A stretch of 64,000 bases of DNA from Cymbidium sinense (Eukaryota > Streptophyta > Magnoliopsida > Asparagales > Orchidaceae): contig CM038220.1 of assembly GCA_021442155.1 (NCBI GenBank), positions 75,627,817-75,691,816 on the forward strand. Reading direction: 5' to 3'. Position 1 is the stretch's first letter; every line of letters starts with the position of its first letter. The notes under the pieces were generated by a model. The model did not search any database. It was not told the DNA's origin and saw only the letters and a program-made list of their open reading frames with translations. Both the position numbers and the translations under genes were made by a program. Of this stretch, positions 54,414-64,000 are shown piece after piece.

Positions 54414-55130
54414 CACTTCGAGGCTTCGGCCTCCAAATTTACTTACCTTTTTGCAGGGACCTTTTGACGGCGGATTCTTAGAACATGCGGTCCAAGTGTC
54501 ACTTCTTGATGCTCACCGTGCAGAACTTGTTTGGATTGGTGATGATTCATATGAGATGATAGTTTTATAAATGGAGCTTCAACATTCTCAATCATCAATG
54601 GACTCTGAAATTTTCTTTCCATAAAGCCTCTTTTCCTTGCCACTTTCAAAACTCAAAGTATCTTTAGCAGATAAAGTTTTGACTTCCTTTGCGATGTTGG
54701 AGCTTGACTTTGCTCGGCCCAAAAATATCGATTCATCTCGCCAGTAGAGCTATTCTTTTTACCCATATCAAAATTTAAATTTATTGGGAATAAAAATACT
54801 CGCTTCTGGCTGCAATATTGGTTGCTTTCTCTGAGACTGTTCATAAAAAAAATCTATTGAGACTTCAACTCAATACTTTTTTTTTGTGTTCTAGTTAATT
54901 TGTTTCATGATAAGGAAGCTCCACCCTCCAATCTCTTTGGTGTGAATAGCTCAACTAGCAGAGTAGTTGCACATGATTGCCTTTTATGTGCAACACATGC
55001 AAGGGTTTCAATAGTTATAGCAACAACAACTTGAAAGTATATACTTCTGAATCAGATGGTGGCTCTAGCATTTCCTACATTGATAATTATGTTGACCAAA
55101 CAAATGTTGTCACCACACCAAAGTTGTTGG
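54414..55130 (-). pseudogene. gag-region remnant, RT-7
   Basis: The frame 54649-54443 (MKVARKRGFMERKFQSPLMI, later EVTLGPHVLRIRRQKV) parallels the RT-1 gag-region stretches. No capsid or zinc motif is visible. Sequence 55130-55330 matches 24640-24760 of RT-5 in reverse. Confidence 0.45.
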
Positions 55131-55367
55131 AGTGAAAAGAATATTTTGTAGATAAACTCTTTATAAATGAAAGATGGAATTGATAATCAACAATTAATAT
55201 TTCACCCCATAATTTTAAAATGTAAAGATACCACCGAACAAAATAATATAGAGAATTTTATTTATTATTGATTTAAAATTTTAATTTTTTACATTTTTTT
55301 ATACTACTATTTCAGTTTTGACTAAAGATGGAAAAGTGAAATTTGTCCCCAAGAATTGCAGAAATCA

Positions 55368-57795
55368 AAAAAATTCACCACCGATCTCTCGGTGAAGAGA
55401 GTTTAATTAAATGTTAGTTAATTTTTTAGAAAGTAGATGGAATAGTAGATAAGACACTACCCAAAGATTTTTCCCTCATTTTGTGAGGACTTTAGATCTG
55501 GTTCTAGGTTTCCTATAGGTGCAAGCACCTATAGTTAATTACCTCTCTCAATGCTAAGAGAAAACTTTCAATTAAGCTAGTTGTTAGATAGCTAATTACT
55601 TAGTGTATAGTAGTAGCATGTGGATTTTAAAATTTGAGATTTAAATTTTATGAAATTTTATCGTTATTAGTTTAAAATGGATGGTTGGGGGAATGATGAC
55701 CCGTCAAGATCCCACAATTTTTTATCATCTTGGGTCATAGTCTACTTAGTCAGAGGAGATAGTCAACCCAACTTGATCGAAGGATTCTTATCAGTAGCTA
55801 TGGTTGCATTGTCTAAGGAGACCTTGTAGACCTGGGGTGGTGTTTTGTCTATGAAGACAAGTTTAAGTCCACCTTAGCTGATAGAGGGCTTTTTTTCCTA
55901 TTAGGTGCACTTTATGATTCACAACTCAAAGGATAAAGCTATTGGGGAGCATACGGGCTACAGTTGTGACTGTGATATAATGGTGTCATTTGGCGGATCA
56001 CCGTCAAGACTCTTGTCATAAAACACATTATATGTGGAGCTGTGGCCAAACAATGCGGTCGGAGGACACGGACCGTCCTTCGCCATGAGATTGATTGAGA
56101 GTGAACATAGTAGAACACTTGACTTGACATTGGCTCCTTTGTGAGCAAGTGTTTTTTTTTAATTTGTCACGTTCAACAAATAATTGCGGGAGCTGGGTTG
56201 GATTTTCGCTTTAAGTTTTTTAATTGTTGATGATTTTCATTTGGTCATTTATAGCTTAATGACATGTTAGATTTTACATTTGAATTAATTTTTTATTTAA
56301 GTCAAATTGATCTAAAATTACGATTATATTTTAATGAAAGTATCCCCTTCGATTGAAATACCCATTCAACATAGCTATCATCTGGGTAGATATATTATTT
56401 TATTATTCCATATCCTGTCGACTATATTAATTTAATAATAGATGATCAGATCTACTATTAAATGATAGAATTTGTTTCTCGGATATTTTACTAAGTTGAA
56501 ATTCTTATAATATTAATAGCAGAATCAACCTTAGCATCCTCAAACACTATATTCATGCATTCAATGTAGTGTGTCCATGCTTGTATTTTTAGATTACTTG
56601 CATAATTTTAAGGTATTGAATTTGAGTTTTAATCATGCCTTATGATATGTGCAAAGCTCATCACATTAAGTTCTATGCATGTATTTTAATTACATAAATT
56701 TAAGCATGTGATTGCCTTATAATGTGCACACTACTTGTTCCATTTAAATTATTTTCATGCACTATGCTATCATGAATTCAAATGCAATGCCACTTAAAAG
56801 ATGGTTTATTAATTGCCTTTTGTTTCTTGTACATTGTGTTGCAAATCTGGTGACGTATATTATTGGTTTCATTCATATTCAACTTTAACTATTTTGAATA
56901 TTTCATTGCACAGTAGATTTCTTATTTATTCAATTATTTTGCTTGCAATGGATAGACATCTAAATTGTTGTAGACTATTGTTAGTGAGATAATTGTAAGC
57001 CCAATCTTTTCTCAATAGCTTAGTATATTGTACTTAATTCAATTATTGATCTTATTACTCATTTACGTTTCAAATATTATTCTTTAACAATTTTATTTTA
57101 TTTTTATTAATTATCACTCTTTATTTTGATGAAATTTTGGCAGCCTCTCGGTGTCGTCCCCACAGAGTGGGCCACTTTGGGAGTGCTAGAGCCTTCCTAC
57201 CATGCTTGAGAAAGCATGCATAGTCAGTTTCTTGTGGCATTGCAGCTTAGAGAATCTTCTAAACCTACCACACTTAAGAAAGCATGCATCGGCCTTTAAT
57301 ACATAGGTTTTTGGAATGAAACTTGGCAACCTCCCAGCGTCATCCCCACATAGGGGGTTGCATCGGGAGTGCTAGAGCCTTCCTTCCATGATTAAGAAAT
57401 TATACATAGTTAGTGTCTTGCGACACTATGGCTTAGAGAATCTTCTAAACCCACCATGCTTAAGAAAGTGTGCATAGGCCTTCAATGCCTACATTTGGAA
57501 TGAAATTTGGCCTCTCAAGTCATCCTCATCAGAGTTCTCAAGCCATCCCACTATGCTTATGGGAAGCGTTCATGGTAGGTGTCTTGCGACACCGTGACTT
57601 AAGAGTTCTTCCTAACCCACCATGCTTTAGAAAGTGTGCATAGGCCTTCAGTAACTACGTAAGAGACATCTTGGTTTTCGCCATGCTAAGTAGTATGCAC
57701 AAGTACTTATGTCTAGCAAATATTTACAATTGCATTGAAGCAACATGTACAACAATTTAATATACTAAGCAGGCATATGCATATGTATTTCAAAT
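55368..57795 (-). mobile_element. RT-7 5' LTR, block B copy 8, cut by gap
   Basis: Starts after the decayed primer site (TTTCTGCAATTCTTGGGGA, minus, near 55348-55366). It contains TAGTAGATAAGACACTACCC (about 55447-55466) and the hairpin array 57120-57640, and runs into the N gap. The rest of the LTR is not assembled. Confidence 0.65.
57120..57640. repeat. Hairpin array of block B copy 8, three modules
   Basis: Modules start at about 57136 (TTTGGCAGCCTCTCGG), 57324 (TTGGCAACCTCCCAGCG) and 57505 (TTTGGCCTCTCAAG), a period near 185 bp. Stems include CATGCTT/AAGCATG (57201-57207 and 57212-57218), AGTGTCTTGCGACACT (57412-57427), GGTGTCTTGCGACACC (57578-57593) and a pseudoknot-like module at 57326-57369. 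Confidence 0.75.
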
Positions 57796-57895
57796 NNNNN
57801 NNNNNNNNNNNNNNNNNNNNNNNNNNNNNNNNNNNNNNNNNNNNNNNNNNNNNNNNNNNNNNNNNNNNNNNNNNNNNNNNNNNNNNNNNNNNNNN
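57796..57895. other. Assembly gap (100 N)
   Basis: Exactly 100 undetermined bases, the usual placeholder for a gap of unknown size. Repeat structure changes completely across it, so the two sides may be far apart. Confidence 1.
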
Positions 57896-57899
57896 GACT

Positions 57900-58680
57900 T
57901 GAGTTTGGTTTGATGATTGTAGGTTTTCATTTATATTTGGATAGATGATTGTAGGAATGATTGATCAAGAGACAATTAATTGCTTTTGGCTTGGTTTAAG
58001 TGAATTTTGGTCAAGTCCAAGAAATTGGCTTAAAGGGTATAAATTGATTTGAATTTATATTTCTTTTATATTTGGGAATATAAATGAAGATATAAATGAT
58101 TCTTGAGAAAAATTACTTAAGTTTGGAGTGATTTGGATGCAAATTTGACCAAGCTTATGGATGTCAAAAGGGCTAAGAAGGAAATCAATTTAGTTTGATT
58201 TATTTTTTGGTCATTGAATGTGGGTTTCATTTATATTTATGAATATAAATGAAGAAGTAATTGATTAAATATAAAGAAATTAATTTATTTTGGGGTGATT
58301 TGGGTTAAGATTTAGATAAGGTCATGGATGTAGGTCCATATGGCTTAAGAAGGGTTTTGATTTGGTTTGATTCAGTTTGAGTCATTTGAGTATGGATTTC
58401 ATTTATATTTGTGAATATAAATGAATGAATAATTGATTTATAAAGAAATCAATCATGTTAGGGATAACTTAAGTGGAGATTTGGCTAAGCTTATGAGAAT
58501 GGGTCATATGGCTTAGAAAGGAATTTTGAAACTTTGATTTAATTTTTGGTTTTAATCACTTGGAATTGAGTTTTGATTTGGATTTGATAAATGATAAAGA
58601 GATTGAATTGATCTTGAGAAAATCAATTTAATTGGACTTGGCTAAGGTTATGGCCATGGAATTCTATCTTAACAGTTTAT
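57900..58680. repeat. ~170-bp tandem repeat with palindromic core
   Basis: TTCATTTATATT plus AATATAAATGAA cores start at about 57926, 58061, 58226 and 58398 (spacings 135, 165, 172). Between them the text GGTTTGATT..., TTTGGCTAAG.TTATGG and ATCAATTTA recurs, and a fifth unit without the core follows to about 58680. Confidence 0.7.
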
Positions 58681-59690
58681 GGAGAATTTTGAGCTCGGAT
58701 TTGACATGAGTTGATTATGAGTCTTGAAATTTGGTTTGGATTTGGTATGAATTTGAGGTTTGGTTTGAGAAGAAAGCATGGGTTGGGTGTAGGCCATAGG
58801 GTAGGCATGTCTTCCTAAGTCCCTAAGGCATAACCTATTCTCATGGCTAACCCTTCTAAGTCTCTAAGCTTAGGTTAAGTGTTCACCTAATCACTAAGTG
58901 TTATAAGACTAAGGAGCTCTTAATATCTATAAGAGTCCTAGATCTATGATGAGGAAGTTTAGAACTCAGTCCAAAAGTGAGGTCAACAAAAGTACCCCCA
59001 ATAGGTGTGGTGTAACTGACAAGGCACACCGCACGTATTGGCATTGACCAAGATGATCAACAATGTCTAAAGGATTGTAAGTGCTAAGGAAAATGATCTA
59101 TCCTTAAATCCGAGATGTAGATAGAATTATGATCTTAGTGCAATGCAACTCAACTTATGCTAAAGGCATAATAGAGGGAGGAGGAATCTGCTAAGAGATT
59201 GAGTTTGTGAACCTTCCATTAGGTAGTCGTTATCCATGAGGATAACAATTTAAGTTTGATTACAAATATGATTTGGGGAGAGAAGATCTGCTAGGGATTA
59301 GGATTTATAATTCATCGGGGATGGGTACCGGAACCTTCCACTAAGGAAGCGTGTTCAGATTATCTACTAGGGATAAGAATTTTATTTGGTTTGATGAATT
59401 TAGAATTTGGTGGAGGCTTCACTAAAGAGGGCTAAATCAATTTGCGCTACACTGGGGAAAATTTTGATTTGATTAGCAGGCATCCACTGGGGATGAGAAT
59501 TTGAATTGTGGGGGGGCTCCATTGAGGAGAGGATATGATTTGGTTTAAAAGAAGTCGAAAGTATATTTACTGGAGATATGAGCTCGGATCCACTAAGGGA
59601 ATAAGGTGGATTTGATTTGATGGATTTCTTTATTTTGCTTGGGGAGGTATCTGCTAGGGATAAGAGTGGATTTGGTATAAGGACCCTGTT
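58681..59690. other. Unassigned region of RT-8 3' part
   Basis: No gene. G-rich on the plus strand, with recurring CACTAAGGGA/CACTGGGGA-type phrases (CTGCTAGGGATTAGGATTT, CTACTAGGGATAAGAATTT, CCACTGGGGATGAGAATTT at about 59290, 59362 and 59478), a loose repeat of about 70-115 bp. Confidence 0.5.
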
Positions 59691-61260
59691 GGCGTGTGAT
59701 GGATCTACTGAGAAGTGACTATATCAGCCTCGACCTATCCCAAGTTTACAATTTGGTTACACCACGGGTAGAGCTAACCAACCTAATGGTGACTATTGAG
59801 GGAGTGCCGCTTGAGACTTATCTCAACTCAAGAATAGACAGAAGTATCATTTCAATTAAATGGACCCTATCGGTGTGTGATGGATTCACTAAGAAGGGGC
59901 TATATCAGCCTCAACCTATCTTAGATTTACAAATCCAAAGGGATAGTCTACCGGCCGCGGGGTAGAGCTAACCAATCTAAGGGGTGTCTTTTGGTGTGCA
60001 ACGACTGAGCTATGAAGAAAGCGTGTAGACTTACATCTTTCAAAGTGGGGAGAAACTGCTGGGATGATTTAGTTGGTAGTACAATAAATTGAACCCAACC
60101 TAAGGTTGCCCATTGGTGTGCAATGATCGTGCTGAAAAGAATGTGTAATAGACTTACATCTTCCAAAATAAGGACGAAAGCTGGGGTGGCCCATTGGTAG
60201 CACAATAAGTCAAACTCGACATAAGAGAAACTACTGAGAGAGTGTCGCTTGGAACTTATCTCATTTCAAGATTAGTCAGGTGATTCCTATAGAGAGTTTT
60301 GCTGACATTTCCCTTAAATATAGGATGTCTACTTAGGAAAAGGTACCTTTGGGGGTGTCCACCTAAATCACAAGTGAAAATATATAATTTGTTTATATGT
60401 TTGCATGGACCTGTTGGGTGGCGACCACACTAAGAAGAAGCTTATATCAACCTAGTCCTATCTCGGACTTAGGACCAAGGGAGATCGCATATCCAAGAAG
60501 AAAAGTTTTCCAAACACAGGGGTGGTTACTAAGAAAGGGGGAATGTCCAATCTAAGAGTAACCCGGGTAGTATCTAAATGGGCTCAATATTGGCATGATC
60601 CAAATAGAGTGCCCACGGAGAGGGATGCTGGGGCTTTATCCTAGACCATGTAAAAGAAAGCTTATAGGTATGATGACCAACTCGGGAGAAAGCTTATAGA
60701 CTTACATCCGCCATGAGTGGTGTATCCACTTTGGATGGGTCACTATCGATAGTGAGTACCAACCAACATAAGGTAAGGTGCCCATTTTTTTGATGATCAA
60801 TCTAAGAAGGCTTGTAGACTTACATCTTCAGATGGAAATGATCACCGGGATAATTTATCATCGTTGGACACATGCTATCTGACCTAGGGTGACTACTAAG
60901 TGGGGAGTCCCGTATGAGGACTAGACCTAGACTTAAAGTAGTTAGGAGGAAAGGAGCCACTAGGAGACTTATTATAAGCCTCAAATATACTTAACTCAGT
61001 CAATGCATGATGACTAGTTCAAGAAGAAAGCATGTAGGCTTACATCCTCTTAGACAAAGTCAATCATGAGGTAGCTTACCGGTTGTGTAGTAAGGCCTAC
61101 CAAATTAACAAGGCACTCGTCGATTTGCATTGGTCAAGTTAAGAAGAAATCTTGTAGACTTACATCCTCTAACAAGCAACTATTGGGGTGGCACACCAGC
61201 AGGGTAGCATGTCAGCCCGACCTAGAACAGCTAATGAGTGAGTGACATGGGGGATTTATC
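59690..61260. repeat. Degenerate tandem repeats in RT-8 3' region
   Basis: TGTAGACTTACATC recurs at about 60025, 60690, 60805 and 61155, with TATTAGACTTACATC-like and TGTAGGCTTACATC variants near 60150 and 61030, usually preceded by AAGAAAG(C) and followed by a short purine run. A larger near-duplication (GTGTGATGGATC.ACT...GACTATATCAGCCTC) occurs at 59692 and 59874. The short frame at 59696-59965 overlaps this duplication and is not judged a gene. Confidence 0.65.
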
Positions 61261-61568
61261 CCACATCAAAGTAGCCCAAGATAAAAGATATGTATTTGTT
61301 TTATGTGGTTGTTTGTAGTTTGTGTTAGTGTTGTGTTGATAAAGGATAGGGCACCCCTTGGGTTCCTTACACCTACTTTAAACACATCATGGCGGATTCA
61401 CAAGCAAAGATGTTTCTCAATAAAGAAAAGATGGGATTTGAGATGAAATTTTTTTTATTGATAATTATTTTTAAATAAGAATCATGGATAATATTTATTT
61501 AGGTAGAGCCCATAGATTGGAAGCATTGTGCGCTCTCCCTTACAATTTATGAGCTGATAAAATCCTCC

Positions 61569-62500
61569 CTAGTAGGCCTTGTTTATGGTAAAATGGCATT
61601 CCCAAGGTAGTTCAAACTTGCCTCCCATCTTTCGATGGGCAATAATTGGTCTCCTTAGAACTAAAACAAGCTCTCCTACTTTAAAAGCTCTAGGAAGGAC
61701 AAACTTGATATGATCTTGAATCTTTTTAGCTTTGTACAACTTAAGGTTTTGGCATGTCCGGAGGCATCTCTCCTCCAAACCTTTGAGCTCTTCTAACCGT
61801 AACTTGGCATTCTGCTCTGTTGTGATCTTGCTACCCATAGTTATCCTTAATTATGGGAGTTGGACTTATAACGATAGAATGGCTTCTGACCCAAACACTA
61901 ATGAGAAATTGGTAGACTAAGTTGGAGTTCTGTATGTAATGTGATAGGCCCACAAGGCTTCAACTAACTGCTCATGCTACTGTTGTTTATTGTTATCGAG
62001 TATCTTTTTTAATATCCGGATGAGAGTTTTGTTGAAGGCTTATGCCAAGCCATTTACCCTTGGGTAGTTGATGGTAGAATATCTCTAATCTATGCTATGT
62101 ATCCAAGCAAAGCTATTGATTTTGGTGCTCTTGAATGCTACAATGTAATATAATTCATCGAGGCACCCAACCTATATACGAATATGGTTCCTAAAAAAAT
62201 TAGAGCATATCTGCGTGATCTCTTAGTGGGATCACCTCTGCCCACTTGAAAAAGTAGTCGGTGGCAGCTAGAATGAACTAATGACCCTTGGAAGATGGAG
62301 ATCGGACCCATTATGTCAGTACCCCAACACTCAAATGGCCATGAGGCCAAGGTAGGGTGTAGATTATTGGGTGGTTAGTGTAAGACCACACCATGCACCT
62401 GACATTGGTGGTATCTCGTAGCTATATCCATACAATCTATAATCATCGAAGGCCAATAGTATCTAAGTCTCTTGATCTTAGCTTTCATCTTTAGACCAGA
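61569..62500 (-). pseudogene. Integrase, RT-8
   Basis: C-terminal frame 61838-61569: QNLKLYKAKKIQDHIKFVLP, KVGELVLVLRRPIIAHRKM and GKFELPWECHFTINKAY. Core start at 62350: WPFECWGTDIMGPISIF, the first catalytic Asp, after which the frame shifts. The C-terminal module resembles that of RT-5 (GELVLVLRRLIIPNRKF), showing common lineage despite different non-coding parts. Confidence 0.85.
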
Positions 62501-62773
62501 TTAATGCACTCTGCATAAGCCTGAGTGTTCCTCAGTCACAATCTCATGGGCTTTATATTTGTCTAAATAATATAACCACATATGATCAAAGGACTGTCAA
62601 TACATGGTGCCATCCATGAGAGTGTAAGAAAGGGATCTATGCTTCACCTGATGTGTTATTGACTTCTCTTGAGGTAGTTTGCCTATATTTAAATAATCCA
62701 TGAATGGTTGCCTCTAATCTGACTCGTCAACCTTTTTGACAATGTTAATCTCCCATTCAAGAGAGGGTCTCTG

Positions 62774-63200
62774 ATGAGTTTAACAACAACAAGGGGTAAG
62801 ACTTATCTATTTTGGACCCTTATTAGTATAGACTCATCTTCTAGACATACCAACTCTTTGGCAAGCTTGGCTAAAGCATCCGCTGCAACATTCTCTCCTC
62901 GAGGAATCTTACAAATGGTAACCTCTGGGATTTGGGCCAACAACTCCATAGCGTGCTTATGGAAATGATGGAGCTTTAGAACTTTATAAGACCCAATGAT
63001 TTGGTTGATAACTAACTAAGAGTCCCTGAAGATGTTGATACTTTAGATGCGTAATGGCTAACTCCAAACCTGGGGCAATTAGAGTCTCATATTTGACCTC
63101 GTTATTGATGCATGGATTGGATAGATGATATGAGAATCTCATCACATCACGGTCTGGAGTTAAGAGATCTATTCCTACCCCTACCTTCCCTGAAAGTGTA
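62774..63200 (-). pseudogene. Second RNase H, RT-8
   Basis: The minus frame from 62968 reads HKHAMELLAQIPEVTICKIP, then RGENVAADALAKLAKELV, the C-terminal half of the archaeal-type RNase H (motif ENxxADALAKLA). The N-terminal half to about 63200 is frameshifted. Confidence 0.8.
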
Positions 63201-63439
63201 GATCATGGTTCTTCTCCCTTTTGAACTGAAGCACACCATCAAATAACATCTCCCAGTGGTGAATGCTAATGTCCCCTAAGTTCATGATTCATCAGGGAGG
63301 TCATCATGAAGCAGAGAATCAGTAGGAATTGGGTGTGCTGTTAAAAAATCTGCTAGTACTTTTCCTTTCACCACACGAAGGGGTATGAAAGTAATATCAA
63401 ACTGCGACAAAATCATGGACCATCGTGCCAACCATTCGA

Positions 63440-64000
63440 ATAGCGTCGACTGTGTCATGAGATATTACAGTGGATTGATTATAGAGATCAAGTTCACCTT
63501 ATGAGAAAGTTTATAATATCGTAGCTTCTGGGATGCAAAGATTACAGCTAGGCAGTGGTTTTCAATAATTCATAATTTGTCTCGATAAGGATTAGTTGAC
63601 GGCTGAGATAGTAGAGTGCATTCTCTTTCCCTTCGTCATTGGTTTGGGCCAACGCACCAATGTAGTCATCTAATGCAATAGTATATAGTATCAATGGCTT
63701 GCCCAGGATAGGGGCTGCTAGAACTGGCGGTGTCATCGAAGGTAAATTGACACTTGTCATCCCACTTGAACTTAACATCCTTTTTGACAAATGTTAAAAA
63801 TGGTTGGCATCTTCCTGATAGGTTGGATATGAAGCATCTTAGATATGCCAACCGCCCTTAGAATGATCTAAGTAGAGTTAGACATTTAGGGGTGGCATTT
63901 TAATATCATCTTGATATTCTTTGGATCGATTTCTATTCCAGTGTTGGGCAACAAAGAAATTTCCCAAAAAACTCTAAATGCACACTTTTAGGGGATTCAT
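63440..64000 (-). pseudogene. RT end and RNase H, RT-8
   Basis: From the window edge the minus strand gives MNPLKCAF-like and GIEIDPKNIK text (end of RT), then frames with FVKKDVKFKWDDKCQFTFDD (63851-63666) and LILYTIALDDYIGALAQTND, EGKENALYYLSRQLI (63790-63548). Frames overlap and shift, so the polyprotein is broken. Confidence 0.8.

Larger units (their letters stand above)
46003..57795 (-). mobile_element. RT-7, internally deleted Tat-type element
   Basis: 3' LTR 46003-50083, 3' untranslated block 50084-51690, integrase 51960-52850, second RNase H 53300-53600, RNase H 53849-54314, gag-region 54414-54890, then block B of the 5' LTR (55368-57795) running into the assembly gap. RT, protease and most of gag are missing. 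It has the same order as RT-1 and RT-5. Confidence 0.7.
57896..64000 (-). mobile_element. RT-8, Tat-type element, cut by window end
   Basis: Minus strand from the right edge: end of RT (about 64000-63855), RNase H (63851-63548), second RNase H (about 63200-62774), integrase (62500-61569), then about 3.7 kb without genes that contains two sets of degenerate tandem repeats. It has no block A or B, so it belongs to a different family of the same lineage. LTR ends were not located. Confidence 0.7.

Noticed and set aside
6550..57795. Block B as a separate DNA transposon or satellite
   Set aside because: Its outer end GCCCACA borders a tRNA-Arg primer site and carries 5-bp target duplications with block A at the other end, which fits an LTR terminus.
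1..64000. tRNA, rRNA, CRISPR array or bacterial operon
   Set aside because: No cloverleaf with a proper T-loop motif, no ribosomal signature and no regular spacer-repeat pattern was seen. The only tRNA-like text is the primer site.

Overview
The window is nuclear DNA of a flowering plant. The supporting evidence is several plant-only gene families (KANADI/GARP, AHL, PHT2;1, PI4K-gamma, PLS-type PPR, SEC14-like SFH), Ty3/gypsy retrotransposons of the Tat/Ogre type, and long AT-rich tracts. I cannot name the species. I see no intact host gene: every recognisable host coding segment is a fragment, usually with stops or frameshifts. I found no rRNA, tRNA or CRISPR array.\n\nMost of the window is a nested stack of one retrotransposon family. 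From several copies I can define its long terminal repeat (LTR, about 4.1 kb). It starts TGTTGACCTCCATATG directly after a purine tract (GGGGGGCAT) and ends GGAGCCCACA. Reading along the element, the LTR holds four blocks. Block A is a U3-like region of degenerate repeats of about 310 bp. Next comes a TA-rich core promoter position. Then a pyrimidine-rich leader is followed by a segment that differs from copy to copy and usually contains host-gene sequence. The last block, B (about 2-2.8 kb), carries arrays of hairpins and ends at the U5 terminus. The internal region is gag, protease, RT, RNase H, a second RNase H, integrase, then a 3' untranslated block of about 1.5 kb. One primer binding site (6526-6543) matches the 3' end of tRNA-Arg.\n\nLayout: RT-1 (minus, before 1 to 11735; 3' LTR with PI4K-gamma/WIT-like pieces, shrunken internal region, 5' LTR with SFH and AHL pieces, the latter split by a Mutator-like foldback element). 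LTR-2 (minus, 11735-16049, PPR piece). Solo LTR-3 (minus, 16310-20441, GC-rich insert). LTR-4 (minus, 20442-21113 and 37650-about 40250, KANADI and NLR pieces), split by RT-5. RT-5 (plus, 21114-37649, PHT2;1 piece in both LTRs, decayed gag-pol). LTR-6 (plus, about 40380-44582, possible GEX2-like piece). Low-copy-looking DNA (44583-46002). RT-7 (minus, 46003-57795). A 100-N gap. RT-8, a more distant Tat-type element (minus, 57896 to the window end).\n\nThe main point of interest is the LTR itself: a slot between promoter and U5 that holds different host-gene pieces in different copies, almost always in sense orientation, followed by a chain of hairpins whose stems show compensating base changes. 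All polymerase genes seen are broken. This is a record of past activity, not a working element.
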